A stretch of 64,000 bases of DNA from Cognatishimia coralii (GCF_037478305.1 NZ_JBBGAZ010000001.1:248001-312000); one strand, 5' to 3'; shown: positions 43,748-52,830, counted from the first letter of the stretch. Translations and numbers: made by a program. The notes: generated by a model not told the origin, from the sequence alone.

Positions 43748-44560
43748 ATGGCGGTAGGAATTTTCGATAGTGGCCTAGGGGGTCTGACGGTCTTGGATGC
43801 TGTGTCCAAGGCGCTGCCGGATGTGCCGTTTGTGTATTATGGCGACAACGCGCATGCGCCTTACGGGGTGCGGGATGCGGATGATATCTATAACCTAACC
43901 ACTGCCGCGTTGGAGCGCATGTGGGAAGAGGGCTGTGATCTGGTGATCCTTGCCTGCAATACTGCGAGTGCTGCGGCCTTGCGGCGGATGCAGGAAAGCT
44001 TTCTGCCGACTGATAAGCGCGCCTTGGGAGTCTTCGTTCCTTTGATCGAAGCCCTGACCGAGCGGCAATGGGGCGACAATTCCCCGCCGCGTGAGGTGGC
44101 TGTGAAACATGTGGCGCTCTTTGCGACGCCTGCGACGGTCTCTAGCCGGGCGTTTCAACGCGAGTTGGCGTTCCGCGCGATTGGCGTGGACGTAGAGGCG
44201 CAGGCCTGTGGCGGCGTTGTCGATGCCATCGAGGACGGCGATATGATCCTAGCGGATGCGCTGGTGCGCAGCCATGTGGACGCATTGATGCGCAAAATGC
44301 CCACACCAGAGGCCGCGATTTTGGGCTGTACCCATTATCCGCTGATGGAAGATATCTTTCAGGACGCTTTGGGGCCGGATGTTAAGGTCTATAGCCAGGC
44401 AAATCTCGTGGCAGCGAGCCTTGGAGACTATCTCAAGCGCCATCCAAACATGCGTGGCGCAGGGGAAGAGAGCAAATTCCTCACGACCGGCGATCCGGCC
44501 CGCGTGTCTGCCCGCGCAACACAGTTTTTGCGACGAAAGATCGAGTTTTCCGCTGCTTGA
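43748..44560 (+). CDS. murI: Glutamate racemase
   Basis: A 270-residue cofactor-independent racemase that makes D-glutamate for peptidoglycan. The two catalytic cysteines are present: ILACNTASAAALR near residue 69 and LGCTHYPLMED near 194; FDSGLGGLTVL begins the protein and VYYGDNAHAPYG follows. It stands between the acyltransferase and argC, and an ATG 10 bases after ACGAGGA fits the start. Confidence 0.96.
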   Translation: MAVGIFDSGLGGLTVLDAVSKALPDVPFVYYGDNAHAPYGVRDADDIYNLTTAALERMWEEGCDLVILACNTASAAALRRMQESFLPTDKRALGVFVPLIEALTERQWGDNSPPREVAVKHVALFATPATVSSRAFQRELAFRAIGVDVEAQACGGVVDAIEDGDMILADALVRSHVDALMRKMPTPEAAILGCTHYPLMEDIFQDALGPDVKVYSQANLVAASLGDYLKRHPNMRGAGEESKFLTTGDPARVSARATQFLRRKIEFSAA

Positions 44561-44605
44561 TCCCGCGCGTCGCTGCGCTTAAAACCCCATGAAATTCACG
44601 CGTGC

Positions 44606-44617
44606 GCCCATATGGGC
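44606..44617. repeat. 12-base perfect palindrome upstream of argC
   Basis: GCCCATATGGGC lies 30 bases before the argC ATG. It is too short to rank above chance alone and has no known regulator here. Confidence 0.3.
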
Positions 44618-44646
44618 TGCCGCGACCTATGAGAAAGAGGTCTCAC

Positions 44647-45675
44647 ATGACCCATAAAATCGCAATTCTTGGTGCCTCTGGCTACACAGGTGCCGAACTC
44701 ATTCGGATTATCGCCACCCATCCCAGCATGGAGATCGTGGCGCTGGCCGCCAATTCCAAGGCGGGCAAATCTATGGCCGAGGTCTTTCCACACCTGCGTC
44801 ATCTGGAGCTGCCAGATTTGATCAAGATCGATGAGATTGATTTTGACAATGTGGATCTGGTGTTCTGCGGTCTGCCACATGCGACCAGCCAGAAGGTTAT
44901 CAAGGCGCTGCCAAGCAACGTCAAAGTCGTTGATTTGTCAGCGGATTTCCGGCTGCGGGACCCCGAAGAATACGCCAAATGGTACGGCGGTCAACATGAT
45001 GCGGTCGATCTGCAAGGCGAGGCGGTCTATGGTCTCACTGAGTTCTACCGCGAAGAGATCAAGAACGCTCGGCTGGTTGCGGGCACGGGCTGTAACGCGG
45101 CGACGGGTCAATTCCTGTTGCGGCCATTGATTGCGGCGGGTGTGATTGATCTGGACCAGATCATTCTCGACCTGAAGTGCGCGGTGTCCGGCGCCGGGCG
45201 GTCTTTGAAAGAAAACCTGCTGCATGCAGAACTCTCTGAGGGCTACAACGCCTATGCGGTCGGCGGCACGCACCGGCATCTGGGCGAATTTGATCAGGAA
45301 TTCAGCGCCATCGCAGGTCGCGAGGTGAAAATCCAGTTCACGCCGCATCTGCTGCCGGTCAACCGGGGCATTCTCGCGACGGGCTATGTGCAGGGCGACG
45401 CGCAAGCGGTTTATGACACGATGGTCGCAGCCTACAAGGACGAGCCCTTCATCGAAGTGCTGCCCTTTGGCGAGACCCCATCGACGCATCATGTGCGCGG
45501 ATCGAACTTTTGCCACATCGGCGTGACCAAGGATCGGATCGACGGGCGGGTGATACTTGTTGCCGCACTCGACAATTTGACCAAGGGCTCCTCTGGACAA
45601 GCGGTTCAGAACGCCAATCTTATGCTAGGAGAGGCGGAGACCGCCGGGCTGATGCTCGCGCCGTGCTTCCCGTAA
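44647..45675 (+). CDS. argC: N-acetyl-gamma-glutamyl-phosphate reductase
   Basis: A 342-residue NADPH-dependent reductase of arginine synthesis (third step). NAD-binding GASGYTGAELIRI opens the protein and the catalytic cysteine lies in GTGCNAATGQFLLRP (about residue 148). HLLPVNRGILATGY and the late SSGQAVQNANLM are typical of the family. The ATG at 44647 follows AGAGG by 8 bases; an upstream frame adds 15 residues. Nineteen bases before ccmE and possibly cotranscribed with it. Confidence 0.96.
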   Translation: MTHKIAILGASGYTGAELIRIIATHPSMEIVALAANSKAGKSMAEVFPHLRHLELPDLIKIDEIDFDNVDLVFCGLPHATSQKVIKALPSNVKVVDLSADFRLRDPEEYAKWYGGQHDAVDLQGEAVYGLTEFYREEIKNARLVAGTGCNAATGQFLLRPLIAAGVIDLDQIILDLKCAVSGAGRSLKENLLHAELSEGYNAYAVGGTHRHLGEFDQEFSAIAGREVKIQFTPHLLPVNRGILATGYVQGDAQAVYDTMVAAYKDEPFIEVLPFGETPSTHHVRGSNFCHIGVTKDRIDGRVILVAALDNLTKGSSGQAVQNANLMLGEAETAGLMLAPCFP

Positions 45676-45694
45676 ACCAGCGCAGGAGGGCCGC

Positions 45695-46138
45695 ATGAAG
45701 GGCCTCAAAAAACAGAGACGCATTCAGATCATCATCGCCGCTATGGTGGCTTTGGTGGTCTCGACGGGCTTGATTGGCTACGCGATGCGGGATGGGATTA
45801 ACTTTTTCCGCTCGCCCAGTCAGGTGGTCGAAGAACCTCCTGCACCCAATGAGGTGTTCCGTATTGGCGGGCTGGTCGAAGAAGGCACGCTGGTGCGCGG
45901 TCAGGGTGATACGGTTACGTTTTCTGTAACCGATGGCGGGGCGTCAGTGCCTGTGAGTTTTGCGGGCGTGCTGCCGGATCTATTTGCGGAAAACCAAGGT
46001 ATGGTCGGGCAGGGCCGCTACATTGACGGCGTCTTTCAAGCCTCTGAAATTCTTGCGAAACACGATGAGACCTATATGCCCAAAGAGGTCGTGGATGCTC
46101 TGAAAGAACAGGGCGTTTACAAAGGTGAAGACAGCTAA
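45695..46138 (+). CDS. ccmE: Cytochrome c maturation haem chaperone CcmE
   Basis: A 147-residue periplasmic chaperone that binds haem covalently and passes it to CcmF. The haem-binding H123 and Y127 stand in AKHDETYMP, with an N-terminal membrane anchor (about 11-30) and an OB-fold (about 50-120). CcmE begins the cytochrome c maturation cluster, which then is interrupted by an endolysin and holin before ccmF and ccmH. Starts 19 bases behind argC with GGAGG. Confidence 0.96.
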   Translation: MKGLKKQRRIQIIIAAMVALVVSTGLIGYAMRDGINFFRSPSQVVEEPPAPNEVFRIGGLVEEGTLVRGQGDTVTFSVTDGGASVPVSFAGVLPDLFAENQGMVGQGRYIDGVFQASEILAKHDETYMPKEVVDALKEQGVYKGEDS

Positions 46139-46160
46139 GCGCGTTGCGAATGCGACGCGC
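46139..46160 (+). other. Strong hairpin between ccmE and the endolysin gene
   Basis: GCGCGTTGC, a GAAT loop and GCGACGCGC form a nine-pair stem with one G-T pair directly after the ccmE stop. There is no T tract, so it may pause transcription or protect mRNA ends without ending the transcript. Confidence 0.5.
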
Positions 46161-46225
46161 GGGTGGCTTATGCCGGATTAGGGTCTGAGGCGCAGGCTCC
46201 TTGCAAATTAAATTGCGAGGTGGCC

Positions 46226-46834
46226 ATGGACGTCAGACAAATTGCCAAAGAGATCGTGGGTCGCGAAGGCGGCTATGTGAACGACCCCGATGACCCCGGC
46301 GGGGCCACGAAATACGGGGTGACCATCGGCACGATGCGACGTCTCGGGCTAGATCTGGACGGAGACGGGCAGGTCACGACCCGTGACGTCAAGGCTCTGA
46401 CCCAAGCGCAGGCGGTCGAGATCTTTGTGCGCGACTATTTCGAGGCCCTTCGGATCAACGAACTCCCTCCGGTGCTGCAGGCCTCGGTTTTTGACATGTA
46501 TGTTAACGCGGGTGGGAATGCCGTGCGTATTCTGCAGCGTCTGCTCAATGATATGGGACAGGCGGTGTCGGTGGACGGGGGCATTGGTCCGCAAACGCTT
46601 GAGGCCTGTGAGGCAGCCGCCGCCCTTGCGCCGGATCATCTGGCGGATGCTTATGGGATCGCACGGCGGAACTATTATTTTCGGATCGCGGATGAGACGC
46701 CAAAACTGCGCAAATTCGCGCGGACTAAGGCGGGCAAAAAGGGCGGCTGGATCAAACGGGCCGAGGAGTTCATCTCGCCGCGCTATCACCTGAGCCCGCG
46801 TGAATTTGACCGTCCGGTGGCGACATGGGCGTAG
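46226..46834 (+). CDS. Holin-associated N-acetylmuramidase (GH108 endolysin), GTA-lysis type
   Basis: A 202-residue endolysin. The GH108 catalytic Glu is E14 in GREGGYVNDPDDPGGATKYG; a calcium-loop-like DLDGDGQVTTRD follows at about residue 43, as in many members; the C-terminal half has the peptidoglycan-binding_3 fold (GIGPQTLEAC). In Rhodobacter capsulatus a homologous endolysin/holin pair outside the GTA structural cluster releases gene transfer agent particles, and this pair has the same order. The start at 46226 follows GAGG. It overlaps the holin gene by 10 bases and interrupts the ccm cluster. Confidence 0.9.
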   Translation: MDVRQIAKEIVGREGGYVNDPDDPGGATKYGVTIGTMRRLGLDLDGDGQVTTRDVKALTQAQAVEIFVRDYFEALRINELPPVLQASVFDMYVNAGGNAVRILQRLLNDMGQAVSVDGGIGPQTLEACEAAAALAPDHLADAYGIARRNYYFRIADETPKLRKFARTKAGKKGGWIKRAEEFISPRYHLSPREFDRPVATWA

Positions 46835-47358
46835 TGGGGCGGATCTTGGATCTTGTGTTTGGCGGAGGCCGCAATGTGGTGGCCGAGACCGCCGAGGTGT
46901 TTCGTCAGAACGCCGAGAAGGGCGCCGCCAGGGAGCATGATCTGCGGGGCGCAACCTTGGCGCAGTTTGGCGGAGAATTTCGGCAAACCAACCGCGGCGG
47001 GTTTGATCGTGTTATGGATGGGATCAACCGTTTGCCGCGGCCTTTGATGGCTTTGGGCTGCATCGGTCTCTTTGTCGCAACCATGGTGGATCCGCTTTGG
47101 TTTGCCGCGCGGATGCAGGGAATTGCCCTGGTGCCTGAGCCGCTGTGGTGGTTACTAGGCGTTGTCGTCAGCTTTTATTTCGGTGCGCGGCATCAGGCGA
47201 AAGGGCAGCAATTTCAACGTGATATAGCGCAGGGGTTGGCGCAATCCGCACAGGTTGTGGACGCGATTTCACAGATCGAAAGGCTTGCGGTTGAGAACCA
47301 CACCCCAGACCACGAGATAAATCCAGCCCTTGCAGACTGGAAACGCTCCCAAAGCTAA
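46825..47358 (+). CDS. Holin family protein, GTA-lysis type
   Basis: A 177-residue holin-like protein with two or three membrane segments (about 72-92 and 104-121), a helical cytoplasmic N-terminus (AETAEVFRQNAEKGAAREH) and a polar, partly helical tail. It opens the inner membrane for the adjacent muramidase in the GTA release system of R. capsulatus; the same role is inferred here from order and family. It overlaps the endolysin by 10 bases and is followed 82 bases later by ccmF. Confidence 0.85.
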   Translation: MGVVGRILDLVFGGGRNVVAETAEVFRQNAEKGAAREHDLRGATLAQFGGEFRQTNRGGFDRVMDGINRLPRPLMALGCIGLFVATMVDPLWFAARMQGIALVPEPLWWLLGVVVSFYFGARHQAKGQQFQRDIAQGLAQSAQVVDAISQIERLAVENHTPDHEINPALADWKRSQS

Positions 47359-47440
47359 CGTGCCAATCGGTCGCGCGACATCTGCGCCCTTGTCGGGAAT
47401 TTGAATTGGCGCGGGCTTCGGCGGGTTCTATATCTGGCCC

Positions 47441-49408
47441 ATGATAGTAGAACTCGGCCACTTCGCTTTGATTCTCGCAGCCGTCACGGCTGTGGTGCAA
47501 TCCATCGTCCCCCTTATCGGCGCGCACAAGCGTTGGAGCGGCTGGATGGCCATGGGCGACACCGCAGCGATGCTGCAATTCGTGCTGACGGCTGCGGCCT
47601 TTGCCGCGCTCACCTATGCCTTTGTGGTCAGCGATTTCTCGGTGCGATTGGTTTACGCGAACTCGCATACACTCAAGCCGATGATCTACAAGATTTCTGG
47701 CGTTTGGGGGAACCACGAGGGCTCGCTATTGCTGTGGGTTCTGATCCTGACTCTGTTTGGGGCCTGTCTGGCGTGGTTTGGGGGCAACCTGCCGCCGACG
47801 TTGAAAGCCCGCGCCTTGGCGGTTCAGGCCTCAATCGCCGTGGCTTTCTTTGCATTCATGCTGCTGACCTCAAACCCGTTTGTCCGCATGGAGATGGTTC
47901 CCTTTAATGGCCAAGACCTGAACCCGTTGTTGCAGGACGTGGGCCTCGCGCTGCACCCGCCGTTTTTGTATCTGGGCTATGTGGGGCTTTCGATGGCGTT
48001 TTCTTTTGCCGTTGCTGCCTTGATCGAAGGCCGCGTGGACGCGGCTTGGGCGCGGTGGGTTCGGCCTTGGACTTTGGCCGCTTGGATTTTCCTAACCATC
48101 GGTATCGCGCTTGGGTCCTGGTGGGCCTATTACGAGCTGGGTTGGGGCGGGTTCTGGTTCTGGGATCCGGTGGAAAACGCGTCTTTCATGCCTTGGCTTT
48201 TGGCGGCGGCGTTGTTGCATTCCGCCATTGTTGTTGAGAAGCGTGAAAGCTTGAAAGCCTGGACGATCCTCCTGGCAATCCTGGCTTTTGGATTCAGCCT
48301 GATTGGGACGTTTATCGTGCGGTCTGGCGTTTTGACCTCTGTGCATGCCTTCGCCAATGATCCCGAGCGGGGCGTCTTTATCCTTATCATTCTGGCGGTC
48401 TTCTTGGGAGGCGCTCTGACGCTCTTCGCGGCCCGCGCCGCCGTGCTTGAAGCCAAGGGCGTCTTTGGCATGGTCAGCCGGGAAGGCATGCTCGTGGTGA
48501 ACAACATTCTCTTGGCTGTGGCCTGTTTCGTGGTATTTATCGGCACGATCTGGCCTTTGGTGGCTGAGCTGTTCTTTGATCGCAAACTCTCGGTTGGGCC
48601 TCCGTTCTTTAACATGGCTTTCACGCCCTTTATGGTGGCCCTTGGGGCGCTCTTGCCGATTGGGGCGATGACGCCTTGGAAGCGGGGTAAGCTCGGGCGC
48701 ATTTCGCGGCCTCTGGTGCCTGCTTTGGTTCTCGCCATCGCATTGGCTGGTCTTGTCTGGGCCATGCAGACGGAGAGAACGCTGCTGGGGCCCATCGGGC
48801 TGTTGCTGGCAAGCTGGATGGTCTTTGGCGCGATCTTTGATCTTTGGACGCGTACAGGGCGAGGAGACCGCAACGCGCGGCTGCGTCGTTTACGCAATTT
48901 GCCCGGTGCAGATTGGGGCAAGGCGATTGCTCATGGCGGGCTTGGGATCACCATGTTTGGGATTGCGGGGCTGACTGCATGGGAAGTTGAAGACATTCGC
49001 GTTGTGCAACTGGGCGAGCAGTTCTCTGTCGGGGCTTATGAAATGGTGCTGGAAGAGGTCCATGACATCGAAGGCCCGAACTATCTCGCAACCACCGGCA
49101 CCGTGCGCGTGACGCGCAACGGAAATGAGGTCACTGTGCTGCACCCTGAGAAACGCATCTACCCGGTGGCGCGTATGCCCACGACTGAGGCGGCGATTGA
49201 TTACCGCTTCCTGCGCGACATCTATGTGGTGCTCGGAGACCCGCAGGACGACGGCGGCTATACGGTGCGCAGCTATATCAAGCCTTTGACCAATTGGATT
49301 TGGCTGGGCTGTATTCTGATGTCTTTAGGCGGTCTGGCGAGCCTCTTTGACCGCCGCTATCGCGTGGCCTCTGGCGCGCGCAAGACCAAGGCGGTGCCTG
49401 CGGAATGA
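47441..49408 (+). CDS. ccmF: Haem lyase subunit CcmF
   Basis: A 655-residue integral membrane haem lyase with about 14 helices. The WWD haem-handling domain WGGFWFWDPVENASFMPWL lies at about 237-255, with the flanking His residues in ALHPPFLYLGY and HGGLGITMFG. It receives haem from CcmE and, with CcmH, joins it to apocytochrome c CxxCH sites in the periplasm. Its last four bases overlap ccmH. Confidence 0.97.
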   Translation: MIVELGHFALILAAVTAVVQSIVPLIGAHKRWSGWMAMGDTAAMLQFVLTAAAFAALTYAFVVSDFSVRLVYANSHTLKPMIYKISGVWGNHEGSLLLWVLILTLFGACLAWFGGNLPPTLKARALAVQASIAVAFFAFMLLTSNPFVRMEMVPFNGQDLNPLLQDVGLALHPPFLYLGYVGLSMAFSFAVAALIEGRVDAAWARWVRPWTLAAWIFLTIGIALGSWWAYYELGWGGFWFWDPVENASFMPWLLAAALLHSAIVVEKRESLKAWTILLAILAFGFSLIGTFIVRSGVLTSVHAFANDPERGVFILIILAVFLGGALTLFAARAAVLEAKGVFGMVSREGMLVVNNILLAVACFVVFIGTIWPLVAELFFDRKLSVGPPFFNMAFTPFMVALGALLPIGAMTPWKRGKLGRISRPLVPALVLAIALAGLVWAMQTERTLLGPIGLLLASWMVFGAIFDLWTRTGRGDRNARLRRLRNLPGADWGKAIAHGGLGITMFGIAGLTAWEVEDIRVVQLGEQFSVGAYEMVLEEVHDIEGPNYLATTGTVRVTRNGNEVTVLHPEKRIYPVARMPTTEAAIDYRFLRDIYVVLGDPQDDGGYTVRSYIKPLTNWIWLGCILMSLGGLASLFDRRYRVASGARKTKAVPAE

Positions 49409-49857
49409 AACGTCTGATTTTCCTGCTCTGGCTCTTTGCCACACCGCTCTATGCCGTGGAACCTGACGAAGTTCTGACCGATCCAGGCCTTGAGGCGCGC
49501 GCGCGGTCTTTGTCGCAGGAGTTGCGCTGTCTGGTCTGTCGCAATGAGAGCATTGATGAAAGTAATGCAGAGGTCGCCCGAGATCTGCGCCTTTTGGTGC
49601 GGGAACGTATCATGGAAGGCGACGCGGATGACGAAGTCCTCGCCTTTGTGGTTCATCGCTACGGGGAATATGTGCTGCTGAACCCGCGGGCCGATGGCGC
49701 GAATTTGGTTCTGTGGATGGCGGGACCTGTGATGCTTTTGATCGCTTTGGGGCTGGGCTTTGGCTATGTGCGTCGCCGCAGCCGCGCCAGCACACCGGGC
49801 TTTCGTGCCCTAAGTGCGGATGAAAAGCAGCGCTTGGATGAAATCTTGAAGGAATGA
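49405..49857 (+). CDS. ccmH: Cytochrome c-type biogenesis protein CcmH (CycL)
   Basis: A 150-residue thioredoxin-like reductant subunit. A signal peptide (1-17) precedes the LRCLVCRNES motif with C42 and C45, which keeps apocytochrome c cysteines reduced. A C-terminal membrane helix (about 103-123) anchors it. Overlaps ccmF by four bases (ATGA). Ends the ccm cluster; ccmI is not visible downstream. Confidence 0.96.
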   Translation: MKRLIFLLWLFATPLYAVEPDEVLTDPGLEARARSLSQELRCLVCRNESIDESNAEVARDLRLLVRERIMEGDADDEVLAFVVHRYGEYVLLNPRADGANLVLWMAGPVMLLIALGLGFGYVRRRSRASTPGFRALSADEKQRLDEILKE

Positions 49858-49929
49858 CGCGCGGTTGCTCTTCACAACCGCCAAACTCTTCTTATTTTGA
49901 GGCCAAACGTTAAGCGGGAAGGCCTTTTT

Positions 49930-50721
49930 ATGGAATATCAAGAGATCGAGTTCAGTGTCCAAGACGGCTATGCGCTGATAACGCTCAACCGGCCTGACAA
50001 GATGAACGCCCTGAATGGGCAGATGCGGGCCGAAATTACGCATGCTGTGCGCGACGTTTCACAAAACCATGAAAGCCTTGGGGCGCGGGCGCTGGTGATC
50101 ACCGGAGCAGGCAAAGGGTTTTGCGCAGGCCAGGATCTGGGCGGTCAGGGATCTATCGCGACGATGGATCTTGAGCGCGTGCTACGCGATGAATACACTC
50201 CGATGCTGCGTGCGATTGTGGATTGCGAAGTTCCTACGATTGCGGCCGTACATGGCGCTGCGGCGGGGGCCGGGGCAAACCTTGCTTTGATCTGCGACGT
50301 GGTGATCGCCGCGGACAGCGCATATTTCCTGCAGGCTTTTTCGCGGATTGGTTTGATCCCCGATGCTGGTGGTACCTATATGATGCCGCGTCTGGCGGGC
50401 ACGGCCAAGGCCATGGGGGCTGCTCTCTTTGCGGATAAGATCTCTGCCAAACAGGCGGATGACTGGGGGCTGATTTGGGAGGCCGTGGCTGACGACGCCT
50501 TTGAGGCCCATTGGAAAGCACGGGCCGCGCATCTGGGGGCAGGGCCAAGTGGCGCGTATCGCGCACTCAAGCAGGCGTTTCGCGCGACTTGGGGAAATAC
50601 ATTGGAAGAACAATTGGCTCTTGAAGCGAAACTGCAGGGTAAATGCGGAAAATCTCGTGATTTCCAAGAAGGCTCTGTCGCGTTCTTTGAAAAACGCCCG
50701 GCGGTTTTTGAGGGGCGATGA
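49930..50721 (+). CDS. Crotonase-family protein, PaaG-like (1,2-epoxyphenylacetyl-CoA isomerase/enoyl-CoA hydratase)
   Basis: A 263-residue crotonase. The motif FCAGQDLGGQG near 60-70 and IPDAGGTYMMPRLAG near 135 are the PaaG-like pattern, where an Asp replaces the second catalytic Glu of hydratases, so isomerisation is more likely than hydration. No other paa genes lie nearby, so the substrate may be another ring or unsaturated acyl-CoA. The start at 49930 has GGAAGG upstream; a longer frame adds 11 residues. The second paired-palindrome repeat starts three bases after its stop. Confidence 0.87.
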   Translation: MEYQEIEFSVQDGYALITLNRPDKMNALNGQMRAEITHAVRDVSQNHESLGARALVITGAGKGFCAGQDLGGQGSIATMDLERVLRDEYTPMLRAIVDCEVPTIAAVHGAAAGAGANLALICDVVIAADSAYFLQAFSRIGLIPDAGGTYMMPRLAGTAKAMGAALFADKISAKQADDWGLIWEAVADDAFEAHWKARAAHLGAGPSGAYRALKQAFRATWGNTLEEQLALEAKLQGKCGKSRDFQEGSVAFFEKRPAVFEGR

Positions 50722-50723
50722 CG

Positions 50724-50768
50724 CGATTTCTTTGAAAGAAATCGACGTCGGAAACTTTCAAAGTTTCC
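50724..50768 (-). repeat. Paired-palindrome repeat, copy 2 (inverted)
   Basis: The CGATTTCTTT-G-AAAGAAATCG palindrome (50724-50744) precedes GGAAACTTTCAAAGTTTCC (50750-50768), the reverse order of copies 1 and 3. It begins three bases behind the stop of the crotonase-family gene and is followed by a standard terminator at 50774. Confidence 0.85.
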
Positions 50769-50773
50769 GTTTG

Positions 50774-50803
50774 AAAAGGCCGTCGCTGGAGCGGCCTTTT
50801 TTG
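50774..50803 (+). terminator. Terminator of the crotonase-family gene
   Basis: AAAAGGCCG and CGGCCTTTT pair across a loop, followed by six T. It shares its right side with the 3' end of the convergent DUF2087 gene. Confidence 0.85.
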
Positions 50804-50804
50804 T

Positions 50805-51305
50805 TTAGCGTTGCATGAGGGCACGGAGAAAGAGCTGAGCTTCCTCTGTTGGTTTGCGTTCAATACGCCGATAGACTGCACCGTCGATCGTTCGTTTCAT
50901 CAAACCGTTCTCGATCAAAGAGCGCCGGATCTGAACGTGATCGCCAAAGGTGGCGCGGGCTTTTAGAACCTCATTCACGTCTTTCTCTGTCAGATCCTGT
51001 TTGGCAGGCAGAAACCGCCAGATAGCCCACAAACATAGTGCCTGAACCTGAGTGCGACGTGGCCAGCCTGACATACGGCCCTCGGCGTCCATAAAGCGCA
51101 AAGCACGTTGCGTGTCTTTGCTAAGGCCACGCGGTTCAGGTTGCTGGGCCTTAAGGTGTTGGGTGTTCTTAAAGCCCGCGGCCCGCGCCACAAGGCTCAT
51201 GAATTGCGCATGTCCGGGCACGGGCGCACCGTCCAAAGATTTTCGCAAGGTTTTGGTAAATGTAGATAAATCCGCAATGTAAAGCGGCGTGAGGTCTTGA
51301 GCCAT
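50805..51305 (-). CDS. DUF2087 domain-containing protein
   Basis: A 166-residue protein whose C-terminal part (about 85-160) is a DUF2087 domain, a winged-helix-like fold: LCLWAIWRFLPAKQDLTEKD, then HVQIRRSLIENGLMKRTIDGAVYRRI. The N-terminal part (1-80) includes a HAQFMSLVARAAGFKNTQHLKAQ helix. It may bind nucleic acid, but no target is known. The start at 51305 has AAGGA upstream; a longer frame would add 21 residues. Single gene. Confidence 0.85.
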   Translation of the reverse strand: MAQDLTPLYIADLSTFTKTLRKSLDGAPVPGHAQFMSLVARAAGFKNTQHLKAQQPEPRGLSKDTQRALRFMDAEGRMSGWPRRTQVQALCLWAIWRFLPAKQDLTEKDVNEVLKARATFGDHVQIRRSLIENGLMKRTIDGAVYRRIERKPTEEAQLFLRALMQR

Positions 51306-51484
51306 AACAGCATCCTTCAGACACGTGCGTCTCGGAACCGAGGTGGTGGTCGCCCTTGCCAACTGCACGAAAGTGAAAGTGCCGTTGTGTAGCTCACAGG
51401 TTTAGCTTGGCCGAAAAGGCTGGCGACGCCTGGGTGAACTGCGGACCCAAGGCCAAACAATCAGACTTACGCCAACGCCTCAAC

Positions 51485-51514
51485 AAAAAAGGCCGCGCGG
51501 ACTGCACGGCCTTT
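51485..51514 (-). terminator. Terminator of gltA
   Basis: On the minus strand GAAAGGCCG and CGGCCTTT pair over a longer GC-rich loop and end in a T run, 21 bases beyond the gltA stop. Confidence 0.82.
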
Positions 51515-51534
51515 CAGAGTGTTGTGATTTGGAC

Positions 51535-52830
51535 TTACCGGTCTTCGATATCGGTGTAGTCGCGCTCGGTTTCGCCGAGATACAATTGGCGAGGGCGACC
51601 GATCTTGTTCTGTGGATCCGCGATCATTTCTTTCCACTGGCTGACCCAGCCCACAGTGCGGCTCAGCGCGAAAATCGGCGTGAACATCGAGGTCGGGAAG
51701 CCCATCGCCTCCAGGATAATGCCGGAATAGAAGTCCACATTCGGGAAGAGTTTCTTCTCTGCGAAATATGGATCGGCAAGGGCTGCTTGTTCCAGCTCTT
51801 TCGCAGTTGCGAGGATCGGGTTGTTTTCGACGCCCAGCAGGTCCAGCACTTCGTCTGCGGACTGTTTCATCACGGTCGCACGTGGGTCGAAGTTTTTGTA
51901 AACGCGGTGGCCAAAGCCCATCAGACGGAACGGATCGTTCTTGTCTTTCGCGCGCGCAATGAACTCAGGGATACGATCCGGAGTGCCGATCTCTTTCAGC
52001 ATTTCCAGACACGCCTGGTTCGCACCACCATGGGCAGGGCCCCAGAGGCATGCGATACCTGCCGCAATACAGGCAAACGGGTTCGCGCCAGAAGAGGACG
52101 CCAGACGCACGGTCGAGGTCGATGCGTTCTGTTCGTGGTCCGCGTGCAGTGTAAAGATACGGTCCATCGCGCGGCTCAGGATCGGATCGACGTTATATTC
52201 CTCGGCAGGAACGGCAAAGCACATGTGCAGGAAGTTGGACGCGTAATCCAGATCGTTGCGTGGATAGATGAACGGCTGGCCGATCGAATATTTATAAGCC
52301 CATGCCGCAATAGTTGGCATCTTTGCGATCAGACGGTGGGACGCGATCTCGCGCTGGCGCGGGTCGGTGATGTCGGTGGAGTCATGATAGAAGGCAGACA
52401 TTGCACCAGCGACACCGGTCATAATCGCCATTGGGTGCGCGTCACGACGGAAACCGCGGAAGAAGTTCACCATCTGCTCGTGCAGCATGGTGTGGCGGGT
52501 GATGGTGCTTTCGAATTTCTCAAGCTCTGCGGCAGACGGCAGCTCACCGTAGAGCAGCAGATAGCAGACCTCTAGGTAATGGGATTTACCCGCCAGTTGG
52601 TCGATCGGGTAGCCACGGTGCAACAGCTCGCCTTTGCCGCCATCAATATAGGTGATGGTGGAATCACAGGATGCTGTCGAGGTGAAACCTGGGTCATAGG
52701 TGAAGACGCCCGCTTGGCCATAAAGCTTACGGATATCAAGAACATCGGGTCCCGCAGTTGGCGAGAAGATCGGCAGGTCGTAAGACGCATCTCCAATAGT
52801 CAGCGTCGCGGATTTTGTGCTGTCGGTCAT
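51535..52830 (-). CDS. gltA: Citrate synthase
   Basis: A 431-residue type II hexameric citrate synthase that joins oxaloacetate and acetyl-CoA to start the TCA cycle. Catalytic histidines lie in WGPAHGGANQACLEML and MGFGHRVYKNFDPRA; TYIDGGKGELLHRGYPIDQLA is a family mark. Carried behind gltX with 80 bases between and ended by a terminator at 51485. Confidence 0.98.
   Translation of the reverse strand: MTDSTKSATLTIGDASYDLPIFSPTAGPDVLDIRKLYGQAGVFTYDPGFTSTASCDSTITYIDGGKGELLHRGYPIDQLAGKSHYLEVCYLLLYGELPSAAELEKFESTITRHTMLHEQMVNFFRGFRRDAHPMAIMTGVAGAMSAFYHDSTDITDPRQREIASHRLIAKMPTIAAWAYKYSIGQPFIYPRNDLDYASNFLHMCFAVPAEEYNVDPILSRAMDRIFTLHADHEQNASTSTVRLASSSGANPFACIAAGIACLWGPAHGGANQACLEMLKEIGTPDRIPEFIARAKDKNDPFRLMGFGHRVYKNFDPRATVMKQSADEVLDLLGVENNPILATAKELEQAALADPYFAEKKLFPNVDFYSGIILEAMGFPTSMFTPIFALSRTVGWVSQWKEMIADPQNKIGRPRQLYLGETERDYTDIEDR

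Noticed and set aside
46139..46160. Hairpin after ccmE as a terminator
   Set aside because: It lacks a T tract, so I list it only as a structural element.
46226..47358. Prophage remnant
   Set aside because: Only endolysin and holin are present, with no integrase, capsid, tail or attachment repeats; a GTA-type lysis pair explains them better.
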